The position numbers were made by a program, and so were the translations under genes. The notes under the pieces are model-generated. The model was not told where the DNA came from. It saw nothing but the letters and a program-made list of their open reading frames with translations, and did not search any database. 64,000 nucleotides of DNA from Aliarcobacter cryaerophilus. Its GTDB lineage: Bacteria; Campylobacterota; Campylobacteria; Campylobacterales; Arcobacteraceae. Below, piece after piece: positions 18,929 to 29,598 of the stretch. The stretch is from NCBI RefSeq assembly GCF_014352935.1, contig NZ_CP060694.1, positions 992,001-1,056,000 of the forward strand. Direction: 5' to 3'. Every line of letters starts with the position of its first letter. Within the stretch, counting starts at the first letter, position 1.

Positions 18929-21385
18929 ATGAAAAATTTATCAATACGAGTCAAGTTACTAAGTATCGTAATAATTACTATTATATTAGTCTCTACTATA
19001 ATAGCTACAAAGTCTATTTATGAGGTTAATAACCTTACAAATCAAACTATTGAAGAGTATAGGCAAAATGCTTTTAATACAAGTATAGAAGAGTTAAAAA
19101 ACTATACAGCATTTGCTCAAAATATTGCAAAAAGTGCTTATGAAGAAGCAAAAATTGAAAATATCAAAGCAAGAAAAGGTGCCTATTTAAAGTCACAAAC
19201 TGATTTTTTATTTGCAATGATATCTAAAATTTATGATGAACAAAAAAATAAAATGCCAGAAGCAGAACTAAAAAAAATTCTTTTAGAAGCTATTGGTTCT
19301 GTTAGATATGGAGAGGAAAATGACTATTTCTTTGTCTATGATAAAAATTCTACAATACTAAAATTACCTTTAACACCAGAGAGAGAAGGTACTAAAAACA
19401 ATGGAAAACATATTTTAGAATTTATAAAAACTGCTTTTGAAAAAGGTGAAGGTTTCGTTCCTTACGAACAGGTAATCCCAGGTAAAGAACCTAGAGCAAA
19501 ACTATCTAATATAAGATTATTTGAGCCTTATGGTTGGGTCGTTGGAACAGGAGTTTATATTGATAATGAAGAAAAAGAGTTAAAAGCAAAAGCTTTAAAT
19601 GAAATTTCAAAAATTAGATTTGGTCAAGATGGATATTTTTTTGTTTATGACTACGATGGTACAAACATAATGCATCCAATAAATCCATCATTAGTTGGAA
19701 AAAATTTAATTGAAAATAAAAGCCAAAAAGGTGTTTATTATATAAAAGATTTGATAGAAGCTGCAAAAAAAGGCGGTGGAACAGTAATTTTTGATTTCCC
19801 AAAAAGTAAAGATGATCCAACTTTATATGACAAAATAGGGTATGCTGATGGTCTTCAAGAGTGGAAATGGATGATTGGAACTGGAGTTTATGTTGATAAT
19901 ATTGAAAAAAATATTGAAATTATGCATCAAAACTCAAAAGAGAAAATTACTTCAATTATTTTAGGAATAGTTATTATTGCTATAGTTGTTTCAGTTATTT
20001 TAATTTTTATTATCTCATTTTTTATCACAAAAGAGATAATCTCTCCTTTAGAAAGATTTGAAAATGGACTTTTATCATTTTTTAAATATCTAAATAAAGA
20101 GAGTTCAGATGTTTCTAAAATAGAGATAAAATCTGAAGATGAAATAGGAATAATGACAAAAGTAGTAAATGAAAATATTGAAAGAACTAATAATCTATTA
20201 AAGCAAGATGAAGCATTAATTAAAAATGTAAAAGAGGTTGTTTCACAAATAAATAAAGGAAATCTAAAAGAGAGAATTATTGCAAAGACAGATAATGATA
20301 GTCTAGAAGAGTTAAAAAATATTTTAAATGATATGCTAGAAATAATATCTAAAAAAGTAAATAATGATTTGGTTTCAATTGATGAAGTTTTATCTAAATA
20401 TAAAGATATGAATTTTACAGCAAGAATAGAGAATTTAACAGGTGATGTAGCAAAAGAGATAAATATTTTAGCAGATACTATAAATCATCTTTTATTAGAA
20501 AATAAAATAAATGGGCTTACTTTGGAAGATAGTTCAAAAATTTTATTAGAAAATGTAAATAAATTAAATATTAGCTCTAATGAAGCAGCTGCTTCATTAG
20601 AAGAGACAGCCGCTGCTTTAGAGCAAATTACTTCAAATATTAGAAACAATACTGAAAGTATTGCTAAAATGGCAAAATTATCAGATGGTGTTATTCGTTC
20701 TTCAAAAGATGGAGAAAATTTAGCAAATCAGACAACAAATGCTATGGATGAAATAAACAATAAAGTAAATATGGTAAATGAAGCTATAGCAGTAATTGAT
20801 CAAATTGCATTCCAAACAAATATTCTAAGTCTTAATGCTGCAGTTGAAGCAGCAACTGCAGGAGAAGCAGGAAAAGGATTTGCTGTTGTTGCTCAAGAAG
20901 TGCGAAACCTAGCAAGTAGAAGTGCAGAAGCCGCAAAAGATATAAAACATATTGTTGAAGAAGCTACAATAAAAGCAAATGAAGGAAAACAAATAGCTTC
21001 AAGTATGATATATGGGTATAAAGATTTAAGTGAAAATATTACACAAACTATGAATTTGATATCCGATATTGAAAATGCTTCTAAAGAACAACTAATGGGA
21101 ATAGAGCAGATAAATGATGCAGTAAGTGAACTTGATCGTCAAACTCAACAAAATGCAATGGTATCATCTCAAACTCACGATATTGCTTTGGTTACAGATG
21201 AAATAGCAAAAGAGATTGTAAAAGAGGCAAACTCAAAAGATTTTATAGGTAAAGATAGTGCAAAAGCTAGAGATTTTCATAAATCTAATACAACTGTAGC
21301 TACAACTTCAAATAAAAAACCAACCATAGCAAATATTGAGAAAAAAGAGTCAATAAAAGATAGTGATGAATGGGAAAATTTTTAA
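18929..21385 (+). CDS. Methyl-accepting chemotaxis protein with tandem Cache_2 sensors and EWENF tether
   Basis: Transmembrane chemoreceptor that would signal ligand binding to CheA/CheW. Seen: helix at about 9-28; two similar periplasmic Cache modules, each with the [13 protein letters not shown] or [12 protein letters not shown] pattern and a [11 protein letters not shown] or [12 protein letters not shown] end; second helix near 342-366; HAMP; a signalling domain with [20 protein letters not shown]; and a C-terminal EWENF that matches the NWETF-type CheR/CheB tether of enteric receptors. Length 818 aa. Cache_2 modules often bind small carboxylates, but the ligand is not known. RBS AAAAGGGG precedes the ATG. 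Confidence 0.93.
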   Translation: MKNLSIRVKLLSIVIITIILVSTIIATKSIYEVNNLTNQTIEEYRQNAFNTSIEELKNYTAFAQNIAKSAYEEAKIENIKARKGAYLKSQTDFLFAMISKIYDEQKNKMPEAELKKILLEAIGSVRYGEENDYFFVYDKNSTILKLPLTPEREGTKNNGKHILEFIKTAFEKGEGFVPYEQVIPGKEPRAKLSNIRLFEPYGWVVGTGVYIDNEEKELKAKALNEISKIRFGQDGYFFVYDYDGTNIMHPINPSLVGKNLIENKSQKGVYYIKDLIEAAKKGGGTVIFDFPKSKDDPTLYDKIGYADGLQEWKWMIGTGVYVDNIEKNIEIMHQNSKEKITSIILGIVIIAIVVSVILIFIISFFITKEIISPLERFENGLLSFFKYLNKESSDVSKIEIKSEDEIGIMTKVVNENIERTNNLLKQDEALIKNVKEVVSQINKGNLKERIIAKTDNDSLEELKNILNDMLEIISKKVNNDLVSIDEVLSKYKDMNFTARIENLTGDVAKEINILADTINHLLLENKINGLTLEDSSKILLENVNKLNISSNEAAASLEETAAALEQITSNIRNNTESIAKMAKLSDGVIRSSKDGENLANQTTNAMDEINNKVNMVNEAIAVIDQIAFQTNILSLNAAVEAATAGEAGKGFAVVAQEVRNLASRSAEAAKDIKHIVEEATIKANEGKQIASSMIYGYKDLSENITQTMNLISDIENASKEQLMGIEQINDAVSELDRQTQQNAMVSSQTHDIALVTDEIAKEIVKEANSKDFIGKDSAKARDFHKSNTTVATTSNKKPTIANIEKKESIKDSDEWENF

Positions 21386-21398
21386 ACTCTTAAAAAAT

Positions 21399-21425
21399 AA
21401 AAGTTGAGAATTAATCTCAACTTTT
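21399..21425. terminator. Bidirectional terminator between the chemoreceptor and pepD
   Basis: Perfect 11-base stem AAAAGTTGAGA / TCTCAACTTTT with a five-base loop between two convergent genes, A-rich on one side and T-rich on the other. Confidence 0.8.
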
Positions 21426-21430
21426 AAAGA

Positions 21431-22717
21431 CTATATACTATTTGCAATTTTTTTAACTACTTCAAAAACATTTTCAATAGATTTTTTATATACAAACTCT
21501 TTTTTTGAGTGAGGAAATTTTATAGTTGGACCAATAGAAGCTATTTTTAAATTTGGAAATTTATCTTTAAAAATAGCACACTCTAATCCAGCATGAATAG
21601 CTTCTAAGGATGCATTTTTATCAAAAGTTTTGTAAATATCCAAAACTTTTGATGTGAAATCATTTATATCAGGACTCCAAGCTGGATATTTTCCATAAGT
21701 TTCTACATAAAAATTGTTATTTATTAAATCTTTTTTTGTTTTCTCTTTTAACTCTTTTAAATTTTCATTATTCATTGATCTAGCACTAAATTCAATAACA
21801 ATTTCATCTATATTTGTCTTAATTAATGCTAAATTTATAGAGTCTTGAACTACATTTAACTCTTTATTAAAATCTCTTACACCATTTTGAAAGTTATATA
21901 AAAAATTAATAATTTCATCATCATAAATATTTAAATGTTCAGATTTTGTGTTAATTTTTTCTATTTTCATATTTTCATGAGTTTTTTGAGGTCTCTTTTT
22001 TGAAGCAATTATAGCTTTTGTATTTGCTGGAATTGAGTTTATTCTCTCACCTCCATTTATATCCAATATTTTTCCTTCACACTCTTTTATAGTTTTTACA
22101 ATTAGTTTTATAGCATTTGGAATATTTTTATCTATATCAACACCACTGTGTCCACCTTGTAAATTTGATATAGAAATTTCATATAAATCTAAATTTTCAA
22201 TATTTTGAACTATTTTTTTGTTTGAGTTTTTCGCAATAATATCTACTCCTCCAGCACAACCAATACAAATTTTACCTTCATCTTCGCTATCAAGATTTAG
22301 CATATATTTAGAATTTATAGGAAGATTTAAACCATTTGCACCTATGAGTCCTATCTCTTCATCACTTGTAAATAAAAATTCTCCATCAAAATTTTCATAC
22401 ATTAAAGCTATCATATATGAGCAACCAATTCCATTATCAGCTCCCAAAGTTGAATCTATCGCTTTTAAAGTTGTATCATCTTCAACAATTTGAGGAATAC
22501 AAAAATCATTTAAACAAACAATATCATAATGAGATTGGAATACTATATTTGCATTTGAGTGCTCTTTTTTACATAAAATATTATTGGCTTCATCAACTAG
22601 ACAAATATATTCTAGTTTTTTAGATATTTCTTTCATATATTCTATAAAATCTTTATGATTTCCACTACATCTTTGTATTTTTGTAATCTCTTTAAATATT
22701 TCTAAAACAGTTGGCAT
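21431..22717 (-). CDS. pepD: Aminoacyl-histidine dipeptidase (M20 family, PepD-like)
   Basis: Cytoplasmic zinc dipeptidase of the M20 clan. Seen: metal ligands in FQSHYDIVC and DNGIGCSYMIAL, the catalytic EE in TSDEEIGLIGANGL, LNLDSEDEGKICIGCAGG, and GGHSGVDIDK plus HAGLECAIF, which are characteristic PepD motifs. The start at 22717 (MPTVLEIF) is chosen over an upstream one at 22753 because AAGGA lies seven bases before it. About 428 aa, slightly shorter than enteric PepD. It likely recycles short peptides. Confidence 0.9.
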   Translation of the reverse strand: MPTVLEIFKEITKIQRCSGNHKDFIEYMKEISKKLEYICLVDEANNILCKKEHSNANIVFQSHYDIVCLNDFCIPQIVEDDTTLKAIDSTLGADNGIGCSYMIALMYENFDGEFLFTSDEEIGLIGANGLNLPINSKYMLNLDSEDEGKICIGCAGGVDIIAKNSNKKIVQNIENLDLYEISISNLQGGHSGVDIDKNIPNAIKLIVKTIKECEGKILDINGGERINSIPANTKAIIASKKRPQKTHENMKIEKINTKSEHLNIYDDEIINFLYNFQNGVRDFNKELNVVQDSINLALIKTNIDEIVIEFSARSMNNENLKELKEKTKKDLINNNFYVETYGKYPAWSPDINDFTSKVLDIYKTFDKNASLEAIHAGLECAIFKDKFPNLKIASIGPTIKFPHSKKEFVYKKSIENVFEVVKKIANSI

Positions 22718-22804
22718 TGATATCCTTACTTTATAAAACTTGAAAAAAAGCAATTTTAAGAAAAAAGTATATTTGCTTTTTTACAAATTTATATCTTAAA
22801 TAAA

Positions 22805-22825
22805 AAAAGGGCTAAAAGCCCTTTT
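22805..22825. terminator. Terminator after ccsBA
   Basis: AAAAGGGCT (22805-22813) and AGCCCTTTT (22817-22825) form a nine-base stem with a tight loop just beyond the ccsBA stop. On the minus strand it ends in a T tract, as expected for intrinsic termination. Confidence 0.8.
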
Positions 22826-22827
22826 AT

Positions 22828-25584
22828 CTAATCTATATTTTTTAAATCTCTATTTTTGTAAGCTAATATAATTGCAGCAAAAGCAGTTGCAACAGTTAAA
22901 TAAGCCCACATTGGAATAGGTACAGGATCACCTGTTGCATAAGAGTGCATTCCAGATAAGTAGAAGTTTACTCCTAAATAAGTCATCATAATAGAGCTAA
23001 ATGCAAGTAATGAAGCAGTTGCTAAAACATATGGTGTATTTAATGATTTTACAAATCTAAGGTGTATAACTAATGCATAAACAACTATTGAAACATATGC
23101 CCAAGTCTCTTTTGGATCCCATCCCCAGTATCTACCCCAAGACTCATTTGCCCAAACTCCACCAAGGAAATTTCCAATAGTAATACATGCTAAACCAATA
23201 ATTAAAGAAATCTCATTTATTGCACTTATGTGTTTAATGATGTCATCCAAATGTGGCCTATTTTTTCTAAAAATAAACATAATTAAAGTTAAGAATCCTA
23301 AAATAGCACTAAGTCCAAAAAATCCGTATGAAGCAGTCAAAATAGATACATGGATTGTAAGCCAATAAGATTTTAAAACAGGCACCAAACTTGTAATTTG
23401 AGGATCAACATCTGTTAAGTGAGCTGTAAACATAAAAATACCAGCAATAATTGTAGCAGCACCCAAAGCTAATAAAGAGTTTCTAAAAAATATAACTCCA
23501 GCAAATATAGCAGACCAAGATATATAAATTAAAGTTTCATAAATATCACTCCAAGGTGCATGTCCTGATAAATACCATCTATAGCCCATACCAAAAGTTT
23601 GTATAGCAAAAAGTATAGTTAAAATAGCAAATATAATTTTTGTTGTTTTTGCAGGTTTAAACTCTGGTTTAAATATAACAACAAAAGCTAAAACAACCAT
23701 AATAAAACCTAAAAGAACGTAAGCTAAAGTTAAATTAAAGAAAATATCTAATTTATTAAAAACTATTTCAGCATTTATTTTTGAAGCAGTAGGTTTTATA
23801 TCTGTTCCAACTTTGTCTTGATATAAAGCTATCATATCAATATAATTATTTGCACTATTCCAGTCAAAATCCATCGTTGAGTTAAATAGTCCTCTTACAA
23901 CAGATCCAATAGCAGCTTGATTTTGTCCTGAAAATTCTTGCATTGCTTCAATAGGTGAGTACCATTTGAAGTTGTCATCTACACTTTGTTCATCATAAAC
24001 TTTTGGAAAAATATTTAATAGTGCACCATTAAATACGCTATAAATAATATTTAATTTTTCATCTACTTTTATAATATCTTTTTCATAAGTTCCTCTTTCA
24101 ATTGGTTTTGTAAGAAGAGCTTTTTCTGACTCTTTTGCAAGTAAATAATCATTTTTTTCTCCAAATGCTTCTGAAAAAGATATATATTTTTCACTTTCAG
24201 GTACTCCTAGAAATTTTTTAAGTTTTGGAGTATTTATTTTTATTATTTTTACATCTTTCCAAATATCAGGTCTTGTAATCATCCCTAAAACAATCTGATT
24301 TGCATCCATTCCCATAAATGATGATTTTCCACTTAGTTTTTGAACTATCTCTCTATTTAAAGTTGCAAGAGGTTTCATTCTTCCACCGCTACTTTGCACT
24401 ACTAAATGTCCAAATTTATCTGCAGTTACTTTTGATTCATCTTTAAATTTATTTAAGTAATCAACTCTCATAGTTATATCATCAACCTCTTGAGGTGATG
24501 TAGTATTGTTACTCTCATTAGCTTTTAAATTTTGAGTTGAAAGAAGAGCTAAAGTTAAAATAAACATAGCTAAGTTTTTGTTTGCTACAAATTTTGTTAG
24601 TTTTCTAAATCTTGATTTTTTATCAAAAAAGTTTAAAAACAGACCAAGAGTTAATAGAAAATATCCAAAATATGTAGGCCATTTTCCAGGGTCATTGTTT
24701 ACTGATAATACAGTTCCAGTTTCATCTGGGAAATATGAGCTTTGGAAAAATAGGAAATTTCCTTCATTTAAAGTTCTATTCATAAATATTCTATAATCAT
24801 AAGTTTTATCATCTTTTATAACTGTAACTTCACTAGCATACGAAGATGGAGCCATACTTCCTGGGTATCTTTCTAGTTGAAACTCATTTAGTCTAATAGC
24901 AAAAGGAAGATCAATAAACTTAGAACCATACTCTAAAGTAACTGTATATTTATCAAAAATAAGATCTCTAGGAACTCCCAATTGTCCACTTAATCCTGGT
25001 AATCTAATATTCTCTTTTTTACCATTTAAAGTTACATCAACAGTAAGTAAGCCCATCTTTGCTTGCTCTTTTTTTTCAAACTGAAATCTTTTGTAGTCTA
25101 TGATTAAATTGTTGTTGTCAAAATCTACTTTATAAGAAAAATTGTTTAATTCTGGAAGTAAAGATGTAAACTCTTTTTGCCACTCTTTGTAAGCAATAAC
25201 TTTTTCACCATCTTTTACTGTAACTTGTAAATAAGGTTCTAGTGAAATCATCTGATTTGTAGTAGTACCTTGTGGTATTTGCATAATTCCTTCATATCCA
25301 ACATACCTAGTAATGATTGCTCCTAAAAGTATTACAACAAAAGAGAAATGAAATAAAAATCTAGGAAGATTATTCCACATTTTAAATTTATAGATTATTC
25401 CAGATAGATTTATTGTAGTTAAAACTAAAACTATCTCATACCAAGTGTTGTTATAAACTAAAACTCTAGCCGATGATGTTCCAAAATCATTTTCAATAAA
25501 AGTAGCAACTCCAGCACCAATTGCCAAAGTAGCTAATAAAAGCAAGGTTGCTTTAAAAGAGAACAGAAAGTTTAAAAGCTTCAA
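22828..25584 (-). CDS. ccsBA: Fused cytochrome c synthetase CcsBA (ResB-CcsA)
   Basis: System II cytochrome c biogenesis: carries heme to the periplasm and attaches it to CxxCH apocytochromes. Seen: N-terminal ResB/CcsB half (helix at 9-28, FIENDFGT, further helices and a periplasmic domain), a membrane helix near residue 340, an extended periplasmic middle, then the CcsA half with heme-handling WGWDPKETWAYVSIVVYALVIH, the WWD-like signature, and conserved histidines in HVSILTASYGFFGL and SGHAPWSDIYETLIYISW. The 918 aa fusion is typical of Campylobacterota. RBS AAGGATAT lies upstream of the ATG. Confidence 0.95.
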   Translation of the reverse strand: MKLLNFLFSFKATLLLLATLAIGAGVATFIENDFGTSSARVLVYNNTWYEIVLVLTTINLSGIIYKFKMWNNLPRFLFHFSFVVILLGAIITRYVGYEGIMQIPQGTTTNQMISLEPYLQVTVKDGEKVIAYKEWQKEFTSLLPELNNFSYKVDFDNNNLIIDYKRFQFEKKEQAKMGLLTVDVTLNGKKENIRLPGLSGQLGVPRDLIFDKYTVTLEYGSKFIDLPFAIRLNEFQLERYPGSMAPSSYASEVTVIKDDKTYDYRIFMNRTLNEGNFLFFQSSYFPDETGTVLSVNNDPGKWPTYFGYFLLTLGLFLNFFDKKSRFRKLTKFVANKNLAMFILTLALLSTQNLKANESNNTTSPQEVDDITMRVDYLNKFKDESKVTADKFGHLVVQSSGGRMKPLATLNREIVQKLSGKSSFMGMDANQIVLGMITRPDIWKDVKIIKINTPKLKKFLGVPESEKYISFSEAFGEKNDYLLAKESEKALLTKPIERGTYEKDIIKVDEKLNIIYSVFNGALLNIFPKVYDEQSVDDNFKWYSPIEAMQEFSGQNQAAIGSVVRGLFNSTMDFDWNSANNYIDMIALYQDKVGTDIKPTASKINAEIVFNKLDIFFNLTLAYVLLGFIMVVLAFVVIFKPEFKPAKTTKIIFAILTILFAIQTFGMGYRWYLSGHAPWSDIYETLIYISWSAIFAGVIFFRNSLLALGAATIIAGIFMFTAHLTDVDPQITSLVPVLKSYWLTIHVSILTASYGFFGLSAILGFLTLIMFIFRKNRPHLDDIIKHISAINEISLIIGLACITIGNFLGGVWANESWGRYWGWDPKETWAYVSIVVYALVIHLRFVKSLNTPYVLATASLLAFSSIMMTYLGVNFYLSGMHSYATGDPVPIPMWAYLTVATAFAAIILAYKNRDLKNID

Positions 25585-25875
25585 AAATATCCTTTTTAGT
25601 ATTCATTTTTGGAAAATTGTATTATTGTAAAATTAACATTAGGTTAATTAAAAATATTCTTTAAAAATAGAATTATTATATAAAATGAAATTTATATTAT
25701 TAAAAGTTATTTTTTGCTACAATTTTCTTCTATAAAAAGCTTATGTTAAAAAGTTTTAAAAAATCAAAAGTATTATTAGCTAAATTTATATTAAAATTAA
25801 TAGCTTAAATAGTTATTTTAATTATCTTTTTGAAACTATTAATAATATATTAGAATGTTTAAAATTAGGGGTGTT
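25585..25875. other. AT-rich intergenic region between divergent ccsBA and a diguanylate cyclase gene
   Basis: About 290 bases without an open frame of note. It must contain both divergent promoters; TACAAT near 25717 and several TATAAT-like hexamers are present but cannot be ranked. No clear operator or RNA fold was found. Confidence 0.5.
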
Positions 25876-27644
25876 ATGCAAAAAAATAATAATTTTATCA
25901 AAAAAGTATTAAACAAAGAAAAATCTTTAAAAGCTACTGTACTTTCTCTATTTATATCTATTATGATTCTGCTTTTGATTATTTTTGGTTTTCAATTGAT
26001 TTATATTGATAATAATCAATCAAAAAAGATATAAGTGAAAAATTAAAAAATCTTTCACTTACTTTAAATCAATTAATCAAAAATAGTGATAATCAAAACT
26101 TTAAAGTGATTGAGATGTTAAGTGTTATAAATCATAAAGATAAAGTAGATCAAGATAAAAATTTTGAAGCATATGTAAAAGTTTTAAGTATCGAAAAAAA
26201 TTTTTATGCTCTATATACAGGTTATGAAGATGGAAGTTTCTATGAACTTATAAATCTAAATATTGATAAAAAGTTAAAAGAGGTTTATAAAGCAAGAGAG
26301 CTTGATAGATGGGTTTTAATTAAAATAGATGGTAACAATATAAATAAAAAAGAGATAACACTTTATGATGAAGATTTAAATCAAACTGCCAAAAGAGTAG
26401 AAGAAAATAGTTACAATCCAACAAAAAGACCATGGTATGAGATGGCAATATCTAGTGGGAATAGGGCAATAAAAACGGCTCCATATAAATTTTCTCATAT
26501 TGACTCTTTTGGAATAACTTTTTCAAAAGAGTTAAGTGGTAGCAAAAATGTTGTATCTGTTGATTTTTTGATTGAAGATTTCAAAAATATATTTAAAGAT
26601 AATATAAATCAAGAGACTATGGATATGTTTTTATTTAAAAAAGATGGAACTATAATATCTTCTATTACAAAAGATGATGATTTATTAGCTTCATTTTTTG
26701 AGAAAAATAAAGATTTAGAGAAATTTGAAAATGCAAATATTGTAAATATAAAAGATAAAAAATATATTGTGCAAATTGAAAAACTTAATAATTCAGAAAA
26801 TGATGATTATATAATTCTTTTTGCAGATTATAAAAAGATTATTGCCCCTTATTTTTCTCAAACTTTTAATTTAATTTTGAGTTTATTTATAGTTTTTCTT
26901 ATGATGATACCTTTGATAATATATTTCTCAAAAATTATTGTAGCTCCTATTTTTAAACTTGTTCAAGAGAGTAAAAAGATAAAAGATAGAAAATATGACT
27001 CTATTTCAAAAGTTGATAGCTCTATTTTGGAGGTTTCAATTTTGTCAAATGCATTTTTAGATATGTCAAAATCTATTTATGAATATCAACAATCATTAGA
27101 AGAAAAGGTAGAGCAAAGAACGAAAGAGTTAAATATTAAAAATGAAGAGCTCTTTAAACTATCAATTACAGATAAATTAACAGGACTTTACAACAGAGTT
27201 AAACTAGATAGTGTATTACAAGAGAATATGAGACTATCTTTAAGATATGGAAATGTTTTTTCTGTGATTATTATCGATATAGATTTCTTTAAAAAGATAA
27301 ATGATAATTTTGGACATCAAGTTGGAGATAATGTTTTAAAAGAGTGTTCTTATATTTTAAGTAAAAATATAAGAAACGTGGATATTTTAGGAAGATGGGG
27401 AGGAGAGGAGTTTTTAGTAGTTTGTCCAGAAACTTTAAAAAATGGTGCAAAAGATTTAGCAATAAAATTAAATAAAGCTATTAAACTTCACAAATTTAGT
27501 ACTTATCCACATAGCGTAACTATTAGCGTAGGAGTTGCTTCTTGTAGTGTAAAGGATTTGAACTATGATGATATAATCTCAAATGCAGACAAAGCTTTAT
27601 ATGAAGCTAAAAATAATGGAAGAGATAGAGTTGAAGTTTTTTAA
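25876..27644 (+). pseudogene. Membrane sensor diguanylate cyclase, frameshifted near the N-terminus at an A6 tract
   Basis: ATG 25876 begins a frame encoding a membrane helix (LFISIMILLLIIFGFQLIY) that stops at 26032-26034. One extra A in the run at 26022-26027 restores a single product of about 589 aa with the frame ending at 27644. Beyond the break: a periplasmic Cache-like sensor including PTKRPWYEMAISSGNRAIKTAPY, a second helix (about 26870-26930), a HAMP-like linker with coiled coil, and a GGDEF domain with active GGEEF preceded by an RNVD inhibitory site. If the break is real, only an N-terminally shortened protein could be made, from GTG 26106. Confidence 0.85.
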
Positions 27645-27673
27645 ATATCATTTAAAATTTAAGTTTAAATATC

Positions 27674-27679
27674 TATAAT
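27674..27679 (+). promoter_or_regulatory. -10 box TATAAT of cmoB (predicted leaderless start)
   Basis: TATAAT ends seven bases before the cmoB ATG at 27687, with CCACCT and no Shine-Dalgarno sequence in between. Transcription would start at or next to the start codon. Confidence 0.5.
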
Positions 27680-27686
27680 TCCACCT

Positions 27687-28601
27687 ATGAATATTGAAAA
27701 ACTAAAAAATAAAAAAAATGAGTGTAGAGCTTGGAAAAATGTAGCTCCTTGGTACAATGAGCTACAAAATGCACAAAAAATAGAAAAAAAAGATTTAAAA
27801 GTTGATTTTGGTGATTGGTTTAGCGTAGGTTTCAAGGAAGATTTAAGCAATGAAGAGCATGAAACTATTATTAAAACTGCAAAAGCTTTAATACCTTGGA
27901 GAAAAGGTCCATTTAAAATTTTTGATTTAGAAATTGATAGTGAGTGGCAAAGTAATCTTAAATATAATCTAATAAGACCTCACTTTAATCTAAAAGATAA
28001 AGTAGTTGCTGATATTGGTTGTAACAATGGATACTATATGTTTAGAATGCTTGAAGATAAACCAAAAAGATTAGTGGGATTTGATCCTTCACCTTTAACC
28101 CTTCATCAATTTGAGTTTATAAATCACTTTGTAAAATCAGATATTATTTATGAGATGCTTGGAGTTGAGCATTTAGAGTACTATAATCATAAATTTGATT
28201 TTATATTTATGTTAGGAGTTCTTTACCATAGAGCTGATCCTGTTGGGACTTTAAAAGCTCTAAACAAAGGATTAAATAGTAAAGGTGAGATTATAATTGA
28301 TACTTTTATGATAGATGGAGAGGATGAGATATGTTTAACTCCAAATCAAAGATACTCAAAAATACCAAATATATACTTTATTCCAACAGTTCCTGCACTT
28401 AAAAACTGGCTTGTTCGTGCTGGATTTGAAAATATTGAAGTATTATCAACAGTTGTTACAACAAAAGATGAACAAAGATCTACGAAGTGGTCATTTGATG
28501 AGAGTTTAGAAGATTTTTTAGATCCAAATGATAGCAGTAAAACGGTTGAGGGTTATCCAGCTCCAAAAAGAGTATATGTAAAGGCAAGAAAGGTTTTGTA
28601 G
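27687..28601 (+). CDS. cmoB: tRNA U34 carboxymethyltransferase CmoB
   Basis: Transfers a carboxymethyl group from carboxy-SAM to 5-hydroxyuridine at wobble position 34, giving cmo5U. Seen: VAPWYNELQNAQ at the N-terminus, the SAM-binding VADIGCNNGYYMFRML, GFDPSPLTLHQFEF, and FDFIFMLGVLYHRADPVGTLKAL, all diagnostic of CmoB. At 304 aa it is complete, slightly shorter than the enteric enzyme. CmoA, which makes carboxy-SAM, is not in this window. Confidence 0.95.
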   Translation: MNIEKLKNKKNECRAWKNVAPWYNELQNAQKIEKKDLKVDFGDWFSVGFKEDLSNEEHETIIKTAKALIPWRKGPFKIFDLEIDSEWQSNLKYNLIRPHFNLKDKVVADIGCNNGYYMFRMLEDKPKRLVGFDPSPLTLHQFEFINHFVKSDIIYEMLGVEHLEYYNHKFDFIFMLGVLYHRADPVGTLKALNKGLNSKGEIIIDTFMIDGEDEICLTPNQRYSKIPNIYFIPTVPALKNWLVRAGFENIEVLSTVVTTKDEQRSTKWSFDESLEDFLDPNDSSKTVEGYPAPKRVYVKARKVL

Positions 28602-28614
28602 ATTTAAAATATAA

Positions 28615-29589
28615 TTAAAAGAGTTTGAAATTATCACTACTATTTATTTTTGAAAATTTCAAAAACTCTCCTCTTCCCTTATTTTTTGCTTCAACCAGAG
28701 CAATATCAGCATTTTTTATAGCATCATCAAGTGACATATTTGAGTTTAATACAAATTTTTCAAAACCAATACTAACTGTTTTTTGTAAAGTTTGCCTAGT
28801 CTCTTCATTTACAATTACTCTAGCTTTTGAGAAATCACTAATAATTTTCTTTGCAACCTCACAAGCTTGGTTTTCATCATCATTACTTAAAATAGATACT
28901 AAAAAAGTATCGGTTTCAAGTCTTCCTACAATATCAAACTCATTTATATTTGAGTGAATAACTCTTGCTAACTCTATTAAAACCTTGTCAGCAATCTCAT
29001 AATTAAACTCATCAACTACAGCTTTAAATCTATCTATTCCTATCATAAGTAAAAAAATCTCATTTTGTTTATTGTTTGATAACTTAAGATATGAAGATAG
29101 GTTTTCAATAAAATAGTGACTTGAAAATACATTTGTAACAGAGTCAAGAGAAGCAGAATCAATAAAATTTTTCTTTAAAATAGCATTTTGAACAATTGTT
29201 GAAATAATAAAAAATGTTGCTTCAATTGAGTTGTATTTATTTTCTAAAAATAAAGAGTGTTCTTCTGAAGAAGCACAAAAAGATATAGTTGCATTTAAAT
29301 TTGTATGTGTATTTATTATAAAAAATTGTGATAAATCATCATCTAAATAAAATTTATCACCTTTTGCTAAAATATCAGTTTTATTATTTTTGTTTATATC
29401 AAATAATGAAAATACCATATTTTTTATAGCAAACTCTTCTTCTAGCCATAAAAAAATATCACTTGCAAGTTGGTTTAAATTTGAAGAGTATTGAAGTTGT
29501 TCATATAGTTTAAAAATACTATCCAATGTTTCAAATGCAACTTTATCAGATGCCGATTGCTTAATTAACTCTATAATACTATTTCTCAT
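28615..29589 (-). CDS. Degenerate GGDEF-domain protein, copy A
   Basis: Soluble two-part protein: an N-terminal alpha-rich, GAF-like sensory region (about 1-140) and a GGDEF domain (about 150-324). The active-site loop reads ETDTF at 225-229 instead of GGDEF and the inhibitory-site position is NEFD (216-219), so neither catalysis nor canonical I-site binding is expected. It shares the start MRN, the FKAV-DEFNYEI segment and overall layout with the adjacent copy B, so the two arose by tandem duplication. No membrane segment is seen. Function unknown. Confidence 0.8.
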   Translation of the reverse strand: MRNSIIELIKQSASDKVAFETLDSIFKLYEQLQYSSNLNQLASDIFLWLEEEFAIKNMVFSLFDINKNNKTDILAKGDKFYLDDDLSQFFIINTHTNLNATISFCASSEEHSLFLENKYNSIEATFFIISTIVQNAILKKNFIDSASLDSVTNVFSSHYFIENLSSYLKLSNNKQNEIFLLMIGIDRFKAVVDEFNYEIADKVLIELARVIHSNINEFDIVGRLETDTFLVSILSNDDENQACEVAKKIISDFSKARVIVNEETRQTLQKTVSIGFEKFVLNSNMSLDDAIKNADIALVEAKNKGRGEFLKFSKINSSDNFKLF

Positions 29590-29598
29590 AAATCATAC

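Noticed and set aside
25760-25810. Possible inverted repeat around TTAGCT/AATAGCT upstream of the diguanylate cyclase
   Set aside because: Pairing is short and AT-only, expected by chance in this base composition.
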